A DNA stretch of 32,895 bases from HGM05232 sp044433325 (GCA_044433325.1 JAWXTT010000006.1:1-32895); one strand, 5' to 3'; counted from the first letter of the stretch, positions 14,905 to 23,899 are shown. A program made the numbers and translations. The notes: a model not told the origin generated them from the letters alone.

Positions 14905-16107
14905 ATGGAAAAGAAAAAAGTTGTATTAGCATTTAGTGGAGGTTTAGATACCTCGTTTTGCGTAAAATATTTAGTTGAAGATTGTGGTTATGAAGTATAT
15001 ACTGCTATCGCTAACACTGGTGGTTTCTCAGATGAAGAGCTTGTAAGCATTGAAGAACGTGCATTACGACTAGGCGCAACAGCACACGCATCACTAGATA
15101 TTACTCAGGAGTATTATGACAAGAGTATTAAATATATGATCTTTGGTAATATCCTTCGTAATGGTACTTACCCAATATCAGTAAGTTCGGAACGTATCTT
15201 CCAAGCTATCGCTATCATTAACTATGCTAAGAGTGTAGGTGCTAAATATGTAGCTCATGGTAGTACTGGTGCTGGTAATGACCAAGTACGTTTTGACTTA
15301 ACATTCCAAATTCTAGCTCCTGAGATTGAAATTATCACTCCAACACGTGATATGATTTTAACTCGTGAATATGAAATTGATTACCTAAAGAGCCACGGTT
15401 ATGTAGCTGACTTTACTAAGATGGAATACTCTATCAATAAAGGTCTTTGGGGAACAAGTATAGGTGGTAAAGAAACTTTGAAGAGTAACCTAACTCTTCC
15501 TGAGGAGGCTTACCCAACACAGATGACTGCAACTGAAAACTCACAAATAACTCTTGAATTTAGTAAAGGTGAAATTTCAGCAATCAATGGCAAGGAGTAT
15601 AGCGACAAGGTAGCAGCTATCCAAGAGTTGGAAGAGATTGTAGCACCATACGCATTAGGTCGTGATATGCATATCGGTGATACTATTGTTGGTATCAAGG
15701 GTCGTGTAGGTTTCGAGGCTGGCGCACCATTATTATTAATCGCTGCTCATAAGATGCTAGAGAAACACACTTTGACTAAATGGCAACAATATTGGAAAGA
15801 CCAAATTGGTAACTGGTATGGTATGTTCCTTCATGAAGCACAATACCTAGAACCAGTAATGCGTGATATGGAGCAATTCCTAATATCATCACAAGAGAAT
15901 GTAACTGGTACAGTAATCGTTGACTTGAAACCTTACCACTATACATTAGTAGGTATTGAGAGTAAATTTGACTTGATGAATAGCGATTTCGGTGAATATG
16001 GCGAGGTTAACAAAGCATGGACTCCAGATGATGCTAAAGGATTTACTAAAATCTTAGGTACTCAAATGAAGATTTACCATAACATTCAAGCAAAAAATAA
16101 AAAATAA
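14905..16107 (+). CDS. argG: argininosuccinate synthase
   Basis: 400 residues, the usual size. The N-terminal PP-loop AFSGGLDTS (9-17) binds ATP; GSTGAGNDQVRFDL and SINKGLWGTSIGG are the aspartate/citrulline-site segments of the family. It joins citrulline and aspartate to argininosuccinate in the cytoplasm. Leader TTCCCTAGAATT before the ATG, 32 bases after the GNAT gene. argH is not in the window. Codon use is the most regular in the cluster, as expected for a well-expressed gene. Confidence 0.97.
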   Translation: MEKKKVVLAFSGGLDTSFCVKYLVEDCGYEVYTAIANTGGFSDEELVSIEERALRLGATAHASLDITQEYYDKSIKYMIFGNILRNGTYPISVSSERIFQAIAIINYAKSVGAKYVAHGSTGAGNDQVRFDLTFQILAPEIEIITPTRDMILTREYEIDYLKSHGYVADFTKMEYSINKGLWGTSIGGKETLKSNLTLPEEAYPTQMTATENSQITLEFSKGEISAINGKEYSDKVAAIQELEEIVAPYALGRDMHIGDTIVGIKGRVGFEAGAPLLLIAAHKMLEKHTLTKWQQYWKDQIGNWYGMFLHEAQYLEPVMRDMEQFLISSQENVTGTVIVDLKPYHYTLVGIESKFDLMNSDFGEYGEVNKAWTPDDAKGFTKILGTQMKIYHNIQAKNKK

Positions 16108-16127
16108 TAGACTGATATAAAGATAAG

Positions 16128-17096
16128 ATGATAAAAGTAGGGATAATAGGTGGTGCAGGATACACCGCAGGGGAGTTATTGAGATTGTTAATTAACCACC
16201 CTGAGGTTGAGATTAAATGGATTAATAGCTCAAGTAATGCTGGTAACGCAATCTGTGATGTGCATAAAGGGTTAATTGGTGAAACTGAATTACGATTCAC
16301 CTCAGAGCTTGATATGGCTAGTATTGATTTACTATACTGTTGTACACCTCATGGTGATACTAAGAAGTTTATGGAGAGCAACACCATACCTGAACATATC
16401 AAGATTATTGACCTATCAACAGATTATCGTAAAGAGGATGGCACGCATGATTTTGTTTATGGACTTCCTGAACTTAATTTAGAGCGCATTGAAAAGGCTA
16501 AATACGTTGCTAACCCTGGATGTTTCGCAACTGCTATACAGATGGCTCTATTGCCATTAGCTAAAGCTGGCATGCTAACTAGTGATATTCATATTAATGC
16601 TATCACTGGTAGTACAGGTGCAGGTGTTAAGCCATCAACAACTTCTCACTTCTCATGGCGTAATAATAATATATCTATTTACAAACCATTTACGCACCAA
16701 CACTTGTCAGAGATACGTCAATCGTTAACACAGCTACAAGCTGATTTCACGGCTGATATTAATTTCTTGCCAGTACGTGGTTGTTTTGCTCGTGGTATCT
16801 TTGTTTCGGCGTACTTAAATAGTGATGCTGATATTGACACAGTACGTGAATTGTTTGCTGACTACTATAAAGATGAACAATTTACACACGTTAGTGACAA
16901 AATGCCTGATCTAAAGGATGTAGTTAACACTAACAAGTGTATTGTAAATGTTAGTAAAGAGGGTAACAAGATACTTATCGTATCAGTTATTGATAATCTA
17001 TTAAAGGGTGCATCTGGACAAGCTGTTCAGAATATGAATATAATATTTGGACTACCACAAAGAACAGGTTTAAACCTTAAACCATCAGCATTCTAA
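16128..17096 (+). CDS. argC: N-acyl-gamma-glutamyl-phosphate reductase
   Basis: 322 residues. The Rossmann motif GIIGGAGYTAGELLRLL (5-21) binds NADPH, and the catalytic C132 is in VANPGCFATA. GSTGAGVKPS and the late VRGCFARGIF segment complete the active site. It reduces N-acyl-glutamyl phosphate to the semialdehyde. argB (the kinase before it) is not seen in this window. The reductase lies 20 bases after argG and 32 bases before argD, with an AGGAG-like sequence (17120-17125) before argD. Confidence 0.96.
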   Translation: MIKVGIIGGAGYTAGELLRLLINHPEVEIKWINSSSNAGNAICDVHKGLIGETELRFTSELDMASIDLLYCCTPHGDTKKFMESNTIPEHIKIIDLSTDYRKEDGTHDFVYGLPELNLERIEKAKYVANPGCFATAIQMALLPLAKAGMLTSDIHINAITGSTGAGVKPSTTSHFSWRNNNISIYKPFTHQHLSEIRQSLTQLQADFTADINFLPVRGCFARGIFVSAYLNSDADIDTVRELFADYYKDEQFTHVSDKMPDLKDVVNTNKCIVNVSKEGNKILIVSVIDNLLKGASGQAVQNMNIIFGLPQRTGLNLKPSAF

Positions 17097-17128
17097 GGGG
17101 TCGCTCAAAAAAAATAAAACAGGAGAAT

Positions 17129-18250
17129 ATGAAACTATTTGATGTATATCCACTATTTGATATTGAAATTACTAAAGGGGTAGGTTGTTACACCTATGAC
17201 TCTAAAGGGACTGAATATATAGATATGTATGGGGGACACGCTGTAATATCAGTAGGTCATACACACCCACATTATATTAACAAAATCAAGGAGCAGGCTG
17301 ATAAACTACTATTCTACTCTAACTCAGTGCAAATCCCTCAACAGAAGGAGTTGGCTGAAAAGTTAGGTATCGAATCAGGTTATGATGATTATCAACTATT
17401 CCTAGTCAATTCAGGTGCTGAGGCTAATGAAAATGCTCTAAAACTAGCATCGTTCATTAATGGCAAAAAACGTGTAATAGCATTTAAAAAGGCGTTCCAT
17501 GGTCGTACATCGTTATCAGTTGAGATGACTGACAATAAGAAGATTGTTGCACCTATCAATGATAATGGTCATGTAACATTCGTTGCACTGAATGATATTG
17601 AGGCTGTACGTACTGAGCTAGCTAAAGGTGATGTTTGTGCGGTAATTATCGAGGGTATTCAAGGTGTGGGTGGTATCCAAATTCCTACTGATGATTTCTT
17701 AGTTGAGTTACGCGCTGAGTGTGACAAATATGATGTAGCATTGGTCTTAGATGAGATTCAATCAGGTTACGGACGTAGCGGAAAATTCTTTGCTCACCAA
17801 TACTCAGGTATCAAACCAGATATGATTACGGTAGCTAAGGGTATAGCTAATGGTTTCCCTATGGGTGGAGTATTAATTTCACCTAAATATAAAGCTGAAT
17901 ATGGTATGTTAGGTACTACATTCGGCGGTAACCATTTAGGTTGTGCAGCTGCTATTGCTGTGCTTGATATTTTCAAGGATGAACAGCTAGTTGCCAACTC
18001 AGCAGCTATCGGTGAATACTTAATGACTGAGTTACGCAAAATTCCTCAAATTAAGGAGGTACGTGGTCGTGGTCTAATGATAGGTATGGAATTTAATGAA
18101 CCTATCAAGGAGATACGCACACGATTAATTAAAGAACAACATGTGTTTACAGGGGTATCAGGTACTCACGTAATACGTCTATTACCTCCATTGGTAATAA
18201 CTCGTGAGATAGCTGATGAATTCCTAGCACGTTTACATAAAGCATTATAA
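17129..18250 (+). CDS. argD: acetyl/succinylornithine aminotransferase
   Basis: 373 residues, class III PLP aminotransferase. SGAEANENALKLA (95-107) is the cofactor phosphate region, DEIQSGYGR (208-216) holds the PLP-binding aspartate, and K237 in TVAKGIANGFPMGG is the Schiff-base lysine. TTFGGNHLG binds phosphate from the second subunit. It transaminates N-acylglutamate semialdehyde to N-acylornithine. An unusually clear CAGGAG ribosome-binding site precedes the start. proC begins two bases after its stop. Confidence 0.95.
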   Translation: MKLFDVYPLFDIEITKGVGCYTYDSKGTEYIDMYGGHAVISVGHTHPHYINKIKEQADKLLFYSNSVQIPQQKELAEKLGIESGYDDYQLFLVNSGAEANENALKLASFINGKKRVIAFKKAFHGRTSLSVEMTDNKKIVAPINDNGHVTFVALNDIEAVRTELAKGDVCAVIIEGIQGVGGIQIPTDDFLVELRAECDKYDVALVLDEIQSGYGRSGKFFAHQYSGIKPDMITVAKGIANGFPMGGVLISPKYKAEYGMLGTTFGGNHLGCAAAIAVLDIFKDEQLVANSAAIGEYLMTELRKIPQIKEVRGRGLMIGMEFNEPIKEIRTRLIKEQHVFTGVSGTHVIRLLPPLVITREIADEFLARLHKAL

Positions 18251-18252
18251 CA

Positions 18253-19047
18253 ATGAAAGTAGGAATAATAGGTGGTGGAAACATGGGCGGTGCTATTATG
18301 CAGGGTCTATGTGTAAGTGGAGCTATCAAGCAGAGTGACATTTATCTTTGTGACTTAAATGAAGCATTGCTTCAATCGGCTAAAGATAAGTTCCCAGAGC
18401 TTAATATCTCAACAGATAATCTACAAGCGGTTATCAACGATACTGATATCGTAATAGTAGCTGTTAAGCCATGGTTGGTAAAAGTGGTGTTAGATCAGAT
18501 TTCTGCAAAGATTGATTTCAAGAAACAGATTTTTATCTCTATTGCAGCAGGTGTTTCTATTGATGACCTTACTGAATTGGTATCAGAGAATTGCAGTAAT
18601 CCTACTATTTTCCGTATCATCCCTAATACAGCTATTGCAGTACGTCAAAGTGTGAATATTATCACTAGCCGTAACGCTAGCGCGGAGCAAGTTGACACCG
18701 TAGTAAACCTATTCAAACCATTAGGTATGACTACAATTATCGAGGAGCGATTAATGGGTAGCGCAACAGCATTAACTTCATGCGGAATAGCTTACGCCAT
18801 GCGCTATGTGCGTGCTGCAACTGAGGGAGCTGTGGAGTTAGGCTTATACCCTAATCAAGCTAAGGAGATGGTCCTTGGTACTCTTCGCGGAGCAGTTGAG
18901 CTATTGGAGGCAACAGGTAATAATCCAGAAGTTGAGATTGACAAGGTAACAACTCCAGGTGGTATCACCATCAAGGGATTGAACGCCATGGAGGCTAACG
19001 GATTCACCACAGCCGTAATTAATGGATTAAAAGCATCAGCAATTTAA
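18253..19047 (+). CDS. proC: pyrroline-5-carboxylate reductase
   Basis: 264 residues. The NADPH motif GIIGGGNMGGAI (4-15) opens the protein; AVKPW and PNTAIAVR mark the middle, and the C-terminal ProC signature is seen in TSCGIAYAMRYVRA and TTPGGITIKGLNAME. It reduces pyrroline-5-carboxylate to proline. Its place in the arginine cluster links proline and ornithine metabolism, and the same order (argD-proC) occurs in Bacteroides. The ssb gene follows 7 bases later. Confidence 0.96.
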   Translation: MKVGIIGGGNMGGAIMQGLCVSGAIKQSDIYLCDLNEALLQSAKDKFPELNISTDNLQAVINDTDIVIVAVKPWLVKVVLDQISAKIDFKKQIFISIAAGVSIDDLTELVSENCSNPTIFRIIPNTAIAVRQSVNIITSRNASAEQVDTVVNLFKPLGMTTIIEERLMGSATALTSCGIAYAMRYVRAATEGAVELGLYPNQAKEMVLGTLRGAVELLEATGNNPEVEIDKVTTPGGITIKGLNAMEANGFTTAVINGLKASAI

Positions 19048-19054
19048 TAAGATC

Positions 19055-19396
19055 ATGTCAGTAAATAAAGTAATACTAATAGGTCATGTAGGTCGTGACC
19101 CTGAAGTCCAATATATGGAGCAGGGGCGAGCGATTGCGCGTTTCTCATTAGCTACTACTGAACGCGCATATAAGACATCAACAGGAGTTACAGTGGCAGA
19201 ACGCACCGAGTGGCATAATATAGTTATGTGGGGGCGTTCAGCAGAACTGGCTGAAAAATATGTACGCAAAGGAACTCAACTATATATCGAGGGAAAAATC
19301 AGAACTCGCGTCTGGGAAGACAAGAATATGATTAAACGTAGTACAACCGAAATTTACGCCGACACATTTGATTTTATCGGCAAAAAACCAGAGTAA
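19055..19396 (+). CDS. ssb: short single-stranded DNA-binding protein (SSB paralogue without acidic tip)
   Basis: 113 residues. OB-fold SSB: VNKVILIGHVGRDPEVQY, ARFSLATTERA, TEWHNIVMWGRSAELAEKYV and YIEGKIRTRVWED are all typical. It ends GKKPE directly after the OB fold, so the flexible linker and the conserved acidic DDDIPF-type tip that recruits partner proteins are missing. Bacteroidota often have a second, longer SSB; this one is probably the accessory paralogue. The position after proC and before sulP appears to be a continuation of the same strand run. Confidence 0.9.
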   Translation: MSVNKVILIGHVGRDPEVQYMEQGRAIARFSLATTERAYKTSTGVTVAERTEWHNIVMWGRSAELAEKYVRKGTQLYIEGKIRTRVWEDKNMIKRSTTEIYADTFDFIGKKPE

Positions 19397-19420
19397 AGTA
19401 TTTAATTTTTTATAATCTAA

Positions 19421-21118
19421 ATGAAAATAATTGAGAAGCTAGAGTTTAAACCAAAACTTATTAGCGAGTTAAGGAACTACTCCTTATCTAAATTTAAAGA
19501 TGACCTTTCAGCAGGTATCGTCGTAGGTATCGTAGCATTACCATTAGCCATTGCATTTGGTATTGCATCAGGTGTAACACCATCCATAGGCCTAATAACA
19601 GCAGTTATAGGTGGTTTTTTAGTATCAGCACTTGGCGGTAACAGTGTTCAGATTGGTGGTCCAACAGGAGCATTTATTGTAATCGTATATAATATAATCC
19701 AAAACTTCGGTGTCGAGGGTCTTGCCATAGCCACCGTAATGGCAGGGTTAATATTGGTCTTACTAGGAGTTTTACGATTAGGAACTATTATCACCTACAT
19801 CCCCTACCCCATAGTTATAGGGTTCACTAGTGGTATTGCATTGACCATATTCTCAACACAGATTGTGGACTTTTTCGGTCTTTCAGCACCTAACGGTGTA
19901 CCATCAGAGTTTATTGAGAAATGGGGCGAGATATTCAAGATATTCAACACAATAGATATCCCTACAACCCTAATAAGTATTGCAACAATAGCAATAATTA
20001 TATTACTTAAAAAAATCTCAAAGAAAACCCCAGGTGCATTAATAGCAATCGTTATTACCACCCTGATAGTTTATCTATTGAAAGAGTTTAACATAGTTAG
20101 TAGCATAACAACTATTGGTGATCGTTTTGCCAATCTATCAGGTGAGATACCTAAACCACACGGACTAGGTATGAATATGGATACAGTGCAAGAGCTATTG
20201 CCATCAGCCTTTACAATAGCAATGTTATGTGCAATAGAATCACTATTATCAGCCACAGTAGCTGATGGTGCAACAGGCAATCACACCAATTCCAACACCG
20301 AGTTGATAGGTCAAGGGGTAGCCAACCTAGTAGTGCCATTCTTCGGCGGTATTCCAGTAACAGGAGCAATAGCACGTACCATGACCAATATTAGTAACGG
20401 AGGTAAAACACCCGTAGCAGGTATTATACACGCCATAGTATTACTATTAATGTTCCTATTCCTTATGCCACTTATTAACTATATACCTATGGCAGCATTG
20501 GCAGGAGTACTAGTAATAGTATCATATAATATGAGCGAATGGCGCAATATAGTAGCAGCCTTTAAGACACCTAAATATGATGTAACAGTACTAATAGTTA
20601 CATTCCTATTGACAGTAATATTCGACCTAACCATTGCTATTGAGATAGGTCTATTACTAGCCATGTTACTATTTATGAAACGTATGATGGAGAATACCCA
20701 AATCAAAGTATTCAACAAAGCAATAGATATCTATGAGGGTTCAGACACCGAAGAGCATGAGATGTTAGATATCCTTCCAGGGATACAAGTCTATGAGATA
20801 GAGGGACCATTCTTCTTTGGTATCGCAACCAAATTTGACGAAGTAATGAGCCACGTTGACAATAAACCAGTAGTGCGTATCATACGTATGCGTAAAGTAC
20901 CATTTATAGACTCAACAGCTATCCACAACCTACAAGTACTTATCCAATCATCCCAAAAAGAGGGTGTAGAGGTAATCCTATCAGGCGTAAACCCACAAGT
21001 ACACAAAGTACTAAGCAACGCCAAAATATCAGAGCTACTAGGTGAAGAGCATATATGCAGCCACATCAGCCAAGCAATAGAGCAAGCCAACAAACGAGTA
21101 CTTTCAATAATAAATTAA
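19421..21118 (+). CDS. SulP family inorganic anion transporter with STAS domain
   Basis: 565 residues. About ten to twelve hydrophobic segments fill residues 30-430, with the SulP hallmarks ALPLAIAFGIASGV (TM1), GGPTGAF (TM3) and GGIPVTGAIARTMTNI. A cytoplasmic STAS domain occupies about 450-560 (VRIIRMRKVPFIDSTAIHNL). Family members exchange bicarbonate, sulfate or other anions, sometimes with sodium; the substrate here cannot be read. The start at 19421 follows ssb by 24 bases. The 3' third is unusually rich in codons ending in A and C compared with the genes upstream. Confidence 0.93.
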   Translation: MKIIEKLEFKPKLISELRNYSLSKFKDDLSAGIVVGIVALPLAIAFGIASGVTPSIGLITAVIGGFLVSALGGNSVQIGGPTGAFIVIVYNIIQNFGVEGLAIATVMAGLILVLLGVLRLGTIITYIPYPIVIGFTSGIALTIFSTQIVDFFGLSAPNGVPSEFIEKWGEIFKIFNTIDIPTTLISIATIAIIILLKKISKKTPGALIAIVITTLIVYLLKEFNIVSSITTIGDRFANLSGEIPKPHGLGMNMDTVQELLPSAFTIAMLCAIESLLSATVADGATGNHTNSNTELIGQGVANLVVPFFGGIPVTGAIARTMTNISNGGKTPVAGIIHAIVLLLMFLFLMPLINYIPMAALAGVLVIVSYNMSEWRNIVAAFKTPKYDVTVLIVTFLLTVIFDLTIAIEIGLLLAMLLFMKRMMENTQIKVFNKAIDIYEGSDTEEHEMLDILPGIQVYEIEGPFFFGIATKFDEVMSHVDNKPVVRIIRMRKVPFIDSTAIHNLQVLIQSSQKEGVEVILSGVNPQVHKVLSNAKISELLGEEHICSHISQAIEQANKRVLSIIN

Positions 21119-21148
21119 TAATACGTAATTTTATCTTGAAAAAATTGC

Positions 21149-21156
21149 TATCTTTG
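21149..21156 (+). promoter_or_regulatory. -7 promoter box upstream of the small lipoprotein gene
   Basis: TATCTTTG exactly matches TAnnTTTG. No TTTG is seen at the -33 distance. It leaves a leader of roughly 95 bases before the ATG at 21260, in which GGGAG and CTTCCC could pair weakly. Confidence 0.45.
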
Positions 21157-21259
21157 CATTTGAATTTTAAAATATATTTATTAATAACAAATTTTTCAAA
21201 CTTGGGAGCGAGGTGACTGTGCTATCAGTTAGTATAACTTCCCTAAAAACTAAACAATT

Positions 21260-21646
21260 ATGATTAAGAGATTAACGATTTTTATTCTAGCTATTTTACC
21301 TATGCTATCATTTTCGTCATGTGAAGAGACTTCAACTATCGAATCTGCATATAAAATAACATGGACGTATCATAGTCTTAACTCAACTGATGAATTTACA
21401 GTTACAGATTACCTAGCAACTAAGGGTATCGACTTTGAAGTTTTCTACCTAACTGGATCTAGCGAGGATGCTACTGATGCTGAAGCAATAGCATTATTCA
21501 ATGAGAAAATTAGCACTATCACCGATAGCGAAATTGAAGCATTAGCATTAGAATCTACAACAAGTTTCTCACTATCACTAGCAGGAACTACAACTGTAGC
21601 AGGTGATACAAATATTCTAGCTACATCAAAGACTTACAACCAATAA
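21260..21646 (+). CDS. small secreted lipoprotein, unknown function
   Basis: 128 residues. A signal peptide (KR, then a hydrophobic stretch) ends in FSFSSC-like LSFSSCEE, a plausible lipobox with the lipidated cysteine at position 21 and acidic residues following, as in exported Bacteroidota lipoproteins. The rest is acidic and rich in Thr/Ser/Ala with alternating polar/hydrophobic stretches (FSLSLAGTTTVAGDT). No domain recognised. It stands alone between its own promoter and a strong hairpin, so it is a single-gene transcription unit. Confidence 0.75.
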   Translation: MIKRLTIFILAILPMLSFSSCEETSTIESAYKITWTYHSLNSTDEFTVTDYLATKGIDFEVFYLTGSSEDATDAEAIALFNEKISTITDSEIEALALESTTSFSLSLAGTTTVAGDTNILATSKTYNQ

Positions 21647-21667
21647 GATAGCTTATTCAAACTAAAC

Positions 21668-21715
21668 CTAAAGGGAATGGTTAACATCAAAATCGATGTT
21701 AGTCATTCCCTTTAG
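21668..21715. terminator. long hairpin between the lipoprotein gene and the GT8 pseudogene
   Basis: CTAAAGGGAATG (21668-21679) pairs perfectly with CATTCCCTTTAG (21704-21715); GTT/AGT with G-U pairs and AACATC/GATGTT extend it to about 21 pairs around a 6-base loop. It sits between converging genes. There is no long T-run, so it may be a terminator or a structured RNA end. Confidence 0.55.
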
Positions 21716-21747
21716 GGTAGTTCTAAAACTGTTAGCGTAACCAAAAG

Positions 21748-22866
21748 TTAGTTAATCCTATTGTTTCTATACTTCCACAATACTATTCTCTTGATTATCT
21801 TCTTACTAAAAAATTTTAAGTTAGAGATAGTAACATTTACATCTGCACTAGCCTCACACTTAGGGTCATAATCTTTAAATGGTGTTTTACATAGGTAATG
21901 GTACCATCTATCCTTTAAGACGTGTGCATTACCTAATTTCCATGGTTTTTTATTAGTAGTATAGTGAATGATTACAGGAGTAGTTCCAGCTATCTTAATC
22001 TGCTCCACAGACCACAGTTTACCCCTCTTACTACTATTTAGATTCCACAATATCGATATTGCATTGTATCTAGGATCTAGTATTAAAATCTTAGGAAATA
22101 CACTATTGATTATATCTTGGTCTCCCCAGCATAATTGATTGCGATAGATATCAACGTATTCATTTATCATCTTTTTTATATCCATCTCTCTCAATGCTTT
22201 GAGATTCATCAATAGCACACCTGAATTTATATAGTTCCTATCATAATTATAACCTATTTTATGTAGGGGACTTCTAATAATTGGTTTTATTCGATTATTT
22301 ATTTTGATGCTTTAGATTTGTATTTTTCAAAATGTGAGCGTAGCGGTGCCTACGGTGCATTTTGTAAAATGCGAAGATGAAGTATCAAAATAGAAAAGCG
22401 TTAAAATTCAATTTTTAGAAGTCCCCTGTAGATGTTCTGCATTAAGTGATACTGTGTCAGCAACTCCAGCAAATTGATAGTCATCAATATTAGTATTATA
22501 TAGCTCTAATATCTGACCCTCTACTACAATATCTGCATCCAAGTATAATAACTTATCAATATCTGTAAATAACTTAGGAGCTAAAAGCCTTAAATATGAC
22601 GACAGACCATGTCTGAGTATAGGAAATCCATCAAATTGCTCAGGAGCAACATCTGCAAAGTAAATAGTGCTATTATATTTATCGGCAACTATCTTTAGTA
22701 TTTCCTTATTCTTCTCTGATAAATATCCCTCTATATTAAGCAAATATATGCTAACATCAACTTGATTATTTTCTAACAAAGAGGCCATCGCTACGGATGT
22801 AGGCATAACATAATTATCATCAGTTGCAAACGCAATATTAATTTGAGTCTTATTTAATTCATTCAT
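21748..22866 (-). pseudogene. GT8 family glycosyltransferase interrupted by a MITE
   Basis: The N-terminal half (22866 down to 22427) reads AFATDDNYVMPTSVAMASL and the metal-binding YLDADIVV (D110, D112). It is broken after residue 146 and stops within the insert at 22408. The C-terminal half (21748 to about 22261) continues INSGVLLMNLKALRE, GDQDIINSVFP and HYTTNKKPW. Removing the 161-bp insert and one copy of the 4-bp repeat joins the codons as NAEHL-HKIGYNYDRNYINSG and gives an intact 317-residue GT8 protein, the normal length for LPS galactosyl/glucosyltransferases. No other lesion is visible, so the insertion is probably recent. Two truncated products could still be made. Confidence 0.88.
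22266..22426. mobile_element. 161-bp foldback MITE in the GT8 gene
   Basis: The element begins GGGGACTTCTAA and ends TTAGAAGTCCCC. Two 69-base arms (22266-22334 and 22358-22426) are inverted copies, equal in length without gaps, differing at about 16 positions, and flank a 23-base centre. TGTA stands on both sides (22262-22265 and 22427-22430) as a 4-bp target duplication. It has no coding capacity, so it must be moved by a transposase elsewhere. The right arm also contains the short palindrome GCATTTTGTAAAATGC. Confidence 0.88.
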
Positions 22867-22890
22867 TTCATCTTGCTAAATATATATTGA

Positions 22891-22898
22891 CAAAGATA
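22891..22898 (-). promoter_or_regulatory. -7 promoter box of the GT8 pseudogene
   Basis: On the minus strand TATCTTTG fits TAnnTTTG, 24 bases before the ATG at 22866. No clear -33 TTTG. Confidence 0.4.
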
Positions 22899-22941
22899 AT
22901 AGATATAAATTAAAAACACCTCTATAAGTAGAGAGAAAGCT

Positions 22942-23607
22942 CTAAAGCGTATCTAAAATATGCTGAACTTTAGCGAAGAACTCGTTCACATCTCCACCAT
23001 CTGCTAGTCCGTGGTGGATAGAGATAGCTATGGGCATTACCTTATGACCATCACGCATAATGACTTTACCCACATTCATTAAGGTAATTTCGTCAACGCC
23101 ATGTGATTTTTGTCTAGTATGTTTAATGCTAGTAAAATATAGATTAGGGGTAGCACTAACACAAGTATAAAGTGTATCATCAGTGATTGGGACAAAGGGT
23201 TCAGGTGCGCCAACTCGCGCTGGTGCTGTCGCAACCATCTCAGTTGCAGAGCGGTAGAAATCAACAAAAGAGGGGGTATATGGAACTAGAATCTCAATAA
23301 ACGCACCACTACCATCTACCTTAATTGGTGATACAAAATCCACCTTGTCGTAGCTATAAACCTCTACCCCATCCCCATCAGGAGTAGAGATTACTCGCAA
23401 GCGCAAATTATCAATTTAGTTCAAAGCATGAATAATTGCATAAGAGTAATAGATAAAGAACGAGTCGCCTCGCTCCTTAGCCATAGCCATAGCGTGGTCA
23501 ACTACCACTTCTGAAGTTGTGGTAACGATAGGATCTTCCATACGAATAAAGTAGCTGAAAACACCGCTACGCTCCCAACTCTCAATATTAACTTTTACAC
23601 GCCCCAT
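22942..23607 (-). pseudogene. chloramphenicol acetyltransferase-like gene with an in-frame stop
   Basis: From the ATG at 23607 the frame reads 63 residues (WERSGVFSYFIRMEDP, typical for the CAT start), then TAA at 23416-23418, then continues in the same frame for 157 residues to 22942. The catalytic segment is ISIHHGLADGGDVNEFF, the CAT H-H-x3-D-G motif. At the stop the sequence reads HALN-stop-IDNLRLRV; the family has a residue such as Glu there (N-x-I-x-x-FR), so a single GAA-to-TAA change explains it. The total of about 221 residues is a normal CAT length. It is located 10 bases after ppnP and is probably in its operon. Many such CAT-like proteins in Bacteroidota do not confer resistance. 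Confidence 0.82.
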
Positions 23608-23617
23608 AACTGCTCGC

Positions 23618-23899
23618 TTATTTGTAAAGGCACAGATAAGCAGTATCAGCGGCTACACGGACATTGAATTTCACATCCTTAGCCACTTGGAATGTTTCAA
23701 ATTTCTTGTAAGTTTTATACTCGGTTTCTCCTGGTAGCATTACATCCATCTCTCCTGAGATAACTGTCATAATCTCTATTGTAGAAGTACCAAAAACATA
23801 CTCACCAGCTGCCATTACACCACTAGTAGCCTTACCCTCAACACCGTTGAAAGCCAGTGAAGCTACCTTACCATCAAAATATTCATTCTTGTCAAACAT
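23618..23899 (-). CDS. ppnP: pyrimidine/purine nucleoside phosphorylase PpnP
   Basis: 93 residues, the family's usual length. A single compact cupin-like beta barrel (formerly DUF1255/YaiE): FDGKVASLAF, TSGVMAAGEYVFGT, EIMTVISGEMDVMLPGE and FETFQVAKDVKFNVRV, ending YLCLYK. Family members split several nucleosides with phosphate. A convincing promoter lies directly upstream. The CAT-like pseudogene follows on the same strand. Confidence 0.93.
   Translation of the reverse strand: MFDKNEYFDGKVASLAFNGVEGKATSGVMAAGEYVFGTSTIEIMTVISGEMDVMLPGETEYKTYKKFETFQVAKDVKFNVRVAADTAYLCLYK

Noticed and set aside
21180..21259. Riboswitch in the leader of the small lipoprotein gene
   Set aside because: Only a weak GGGA/TCCC pairing is found and no known riboswitch core could be recognised.
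22942..23607. Recoded TAA (read-through) in the CAT-like gene
   Set aside because: TAA is the normal stop in neighbouring genes and no recoding signal is seen; a plain nonsense mutation is simpler.
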